From: an uncultured beta proteobacterium
GTDB lineage: Bacteria; Pseudomonadota; Gammaproteobacteria; Burkholderiales; Burkholderiaceae_C
Length of the DNA: 12,940 nucleotides
Direction of reading: 5' to 3'
Assembly: GCA_903920405.1 (NCBI GenBank)
Contig: CAIXMC010000015.1
Coordinates: forward strand, 1-12,940
This document shows positions 8,193 through 12,940 of the stretch, in pieces. A program made the position numbers and the translations under genes. Within the stretch, counting starts at the first letter, position 1, and every line of letters starts with the position of its first letter. The notes beneath the pieces were generated by a model. That model saw only the letters and a list, made by a program, of their open reading frames with translations, ran no database searches and had not been told where the DNA came from.

Positions 8193-8246
8193 GCAAGCTA
8201 CAGAAAATTCCACATCACTTTGAATCGCACCCCTGTAACAGAGCCA

Positions 8247-8275
8247 TTACTCCACCAGATACTGCCTTCTATAAT
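8247..8275 (+). promoter_or_regulatory. Candidate pyrG promoter
   Basis: A perfect TATAAT -10 lies at 8270-8275, with a weak -35 candidate TTACTC (8247-8252) 17 bp upstream. It sits between the right inverted repeat and the pyrG start, 52 bp before the ATG. The assignment rests mostly on the -10. Confidence 0.5.
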
Positions 8276-8315
8276 CCGCGTTTTTCAGTTTCCAGAGCAT
8301 TTTTTCTCTGGTTGA

Positions 8316-9991
<1,676 letters not shown>

Positions 9992-9992
<1 letters not shown>

Positions 9993-10849
9993 TGCAATTG
10001 TGTGGTTTTGAGATTGGTTTGCATCGGCCATTTTTCCTGATAGCAGGGCCTTGTGTGATTGAGTCTGAGCAGTTGCAGATGGATACCGCGGGGGTGCTCA
10101 AGGACATCACCACAAGTTTAGGCATTCCGTTCATTTTCAAAAGCAGTTTTGACAAAGCCAACCGATCCAGTGGCAGCACGTTTCGCGGCCATGGCATAGA
10201 CGCTGGCCTGGAAATTTTGGCCAAGGTCAAACGTGATGTGGGTGTGCCGGTGCTGACCGATGTGCATGACAGGGATCAGATTGCGCAAGTGGCCTCTGTG
10301 GTCGATGTGCTGCAAACCCCCGCTTTTTTGTGTCGCCAGACCGATTTCATTTGTGCCGTAGCACAAAGCGGCAAGCCCGTCAATATTAAAAAAGGTCAGT
10401 TTTTAGCCCCCGAGGACATGAAAAACGTGATTGACAAAGCCCGCGCAGCAGCGGCTGAAAAAGGCTTGAATGTCGATAACTTTATGGCGTGTGAGCGCGG
10501 GACCAGTTTTGGATATAACAATCTGGTGAGCGACATGCGCTCCTTAGCCATCATGCGCAACACCGGCGCACCCGTGGTGTTTGATGTCACGCATTCCGTT
10601 CAACTGCCCGGCGGACAGGGCAGTTGCAGCGGAGGGCAGCGCGATATGGTGCCTGTGTTAGCGCGTGCAGCGGTGGCTGTGGGGGTGTCTGGCTTATTTA
10701 TGGAAACACACCCCAAACCCAGTCAAGCCTTGAGCGACGGGCCAAATGCCGTCCCTCTTCAACATATCAAGGCGCTGCTGGAGTCTTTGCAAGCGCTTGA
10801 TCAAGTCACCAAAAAGCACGGTTTTTTGGAGCAGGACTTTTTTGAATGA
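9992..10849 (+). CDS. kdsA: 3-deoxy-8-phosphooctulonate synthase (Kdo-8-P synthase), metal-dependent type
   Basis: KdsA condenses phosphoenolpyruvate with arabinose 5-phosphate to make Kdo 8-phosphate for the lipopolysaccharide inner core. The 285-residue length matches the family (284 in E. coli). Motifs include [46 protein letters not shown] and DGPNAVPL. Cys21 in IAGPCVIES stands where E. coli has Asn26, and His201, Glu238 and Asp249 are also present. This is the ligand set of the metal-dependent class typified by Aquifex aeolicus. The start ATG overlaps the pyrG stop in TGATG. It uses PEP, the product of the enolase encoded next. Confidence 0.97.
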
Positions 10850-10886
10850 ACCGTGCGTGTTTTTTTAACCTTGTTTTTTAACCTGA

Positions 10887-12179
<1,293 letters not shown>

Positions 12180-12188
12180 CCCAAAGAT

Positions 12189-12467
12189 ATGGGAGGACGG
12201 TCTGTTGCGGTTGCCTTGACCACGTTGTTGATGCTGCTTCAAGCACAAATCTGGTTGGGCCGTGGCAGCGTCTCCAATGTGTCACGTCTGCGTTCTGCGC
12301 TTTCTGCGCAACTGCAACGCAACAGCCAGGCTGAGCTTCAAAATCAACAACTGGCGGCTGAAGTGAACGATCTTCGTGATGGCTTGGAGAGCATTGAAGA
12401 AAGATCACGTATGGAGCTGGGCATGATTAAGCCAGATGAAATTTTTGTTCAGGTATCTCATGACTGA
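12189..12467 (+). CDS. ftsB: Cell division protein FtsB
   Basis: FtsB is a small bitopic inner-membrane protein that forms the FtsQ-FtsL-FtsB complex and helps activate septal peptidoglycan synthesis. The 92-residue protein shows a short N-terminus, one transmembrane helix (about 5-23), then WLGRGSVSNVSRL and a coiled-coil stretch (about 30-65) with QNQQLAAEVNDLRDGLESIEE. The family-typical ending is SRMELGMIKPDEIFVQV, close to the E. coli ERARNELSMTRPGETF region. It starts 9 bp after the eno stop, the usual eno-ftsB arrangement. GGAGG lies just inside the coding start rather than before it, but no better in-frame start follows it. Confidence 0.92.
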   Translation: MGGRSVAVALTTLLMLLQAQIWLGRGSVSNVSRLRSALSAQLQRNSQAELQNQQLAAEVNDLRDGLESIEERSRMELGMIKPDEIFVQVSHD

Positions 12468-12686
12468 TGGTTCGCGTCATGCTTTTACACTGGTCATGGC
12501 ATCTTGGCCATCCCGAATGATGAATGAATTTTTTACCCATAAAAAGTGCCTGTAGCCCTTATGGGATAAGGATACATTGCTATTGTTTTCTTTATTCTTT
12601 CACGTGAAGACTCGACAAGATATTGAGTCTGTATCTGGTAAAACGACTCATCGCTGTCAATCGGTGGCGTATGTCAACTGGAAGCG
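12468..12686. other. Gap between convergent genes, no supported gene
   Basis: No gene can be supported here. Two weak inverted pairs are visible: CCCATAA (12537-12543) with TTATGGG (about 12559-12565), and GGTGGCG with CGCCACC at about 12663 and 12696. Neither has a clean T-run in the right place, so no terminator is called for ftsB or for the gene entering from the right. Confidence 0.4.
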
Positions 12687-12940
12687 CTACCGAATCGCCA
12701 CCCCTCGCAAGTGGCGTATTTTTTCCAGATTGACGAGGCATCGAACAGTCTGACTGGCCAGAGGCGAACGCACAGCGTACTGCGGGGCATGGGTGTCACT
12801 GGTATCGTGGTAAATGTATTTACTCAACGGCATGCCGCTGGCGTTGATGATGCTGGCGACATGGGGAGCGTTGGCTCGCAGGCCACGCTGGATCACCACA
12901 GCAGTTTCTCCGTTGGCTAATTGAACATAGGTTCCTGGCG
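12687..12940 (-). CDS. C-terminal fragment of a probable HD-GYP phosphohydrolase
   Basis: The open frame runs off the right edge of the window and ends with TAG at 12687-12689, giving 83 visible C-terminal residues. It begins PGTYVQLANGETAVVIQRG and ends LVNLEKIRHLRGVAIR. The PGTxVxLxNGExAVV pattern is what I recall for the segment after the catalytic domain in HD-GYP proteins, which hydrolyse cyclic di-GMP. The HD and GYP motifs themselves are outside the window, so activity cannot be judged. It is transcribed toward ftsB. The family call rests on recollection of this tail motif. Confidence 0.6.
   Translation of the reverse strand, partial: PGTYVQLANGETAVVIQRGLRANAPHVASIINASGMPLSKYIYHDTSDTHAPQYAVRSPLASQTVRCLVNLEKIRHLRGVAIR

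Larger units (their letters stand above)
7951..8241. repeat. Repeat block bounded by 33-bp inverted repeats (coaBC-pyrG gap)
   Basis: Bases 7951-7983 and 8209-8241 are inverted copies with two mismatches in 33; the outer ends are CTGTAACAG on both sides and the shared core includes GGGGTGCGATTCAA. The block fills most of the 385-bp gap between the divergent coaBC and pyrG genes and holds no gene I can support. It contains a dispersed-repeat-like stretch (about 8045-8095) and a REP-type hairpin cluster (8121-8192). It could be a small non-autonomous mobile element or two inverted ends of a decayed insertion sequence. No clear target duplication is visible. Confidence 0.7.

Noticed and set aside
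12481-12520. Possible hairpin ATGGC/GCCAT after ftsB as a terminator
   Set aside because: It has a 5-bp stem with no T-run; such pairs are expected by chance.

Overview
This window looks like chromosomal DNA from a betaproteobacterium of the order Burkholderiales, probably Comamonadaceae-like. The pointers are the gene run pyrG-kdsA-eno-ftsB, a groESL operon with a CIRCE operator, Gly/Met-rich GroEL ending, and intergenic repeats of types I recall from that family. Base composition looks moderate (about half G+C by eye), lower than many Comamonadaceae. No genus can be named from sequence alone.

Layout, left to right. Positions 1-367 hold an imperfect palindrome and no gene I can support. A soluble hybrid sensor histidine kinase with about four PAS domains and a C-terminal receiver follows (368-3277, +). 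Next comes groES-groEL (+), with a clear promoter and CIRCE operator in front and a strong terminator behind. Then dedA (5720-6361, +) sits between two inverted copies of a small repeated element. The right copy (6490-6723) is intact, has 18-bp perfect terminal inverted repeats, and ends two bases from the stop codon of coaBC (minus strand, 6725-7942). The 385-bp gap between the divergent coaBC and pyrG is filled by a second repeat structure: 33-bp terminal inverted repeats enclosing a dispersed-repeat-like stretch and a cluster of REP-type hairpins. The run pyrG, kdsA, eno, ftsB (all +) follows with small gaps or overlap. After a 219-bp gap with nothing recognisable, the C-terminal end of a probable HD-GYP protein enters from the right on the minus strand.

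Functionally the genes are mostly housekeeping: protein folding (GroESL), membrane homeostasis (DedA), coenzyme A synthesis (CoaBC), CTP synthesis (PyrG), Kdo precursor synthesis for lipopolysaccharide (KdsA, which feeds a CTP-dependent activation step), glycolysis (Eno) and cell division (FtsB). The two signalling proteins (the hybrid kinase and the HD-GYP fragment) lie at the edges and have no visible partners here.

I found no convincing new multi-gene system. The most interesting material is non-coding: the inverted element pair around dedA, which could in principle allow inversion of a roughly 1-kb segment, and the layered repeat block between coaBC and pyrG.
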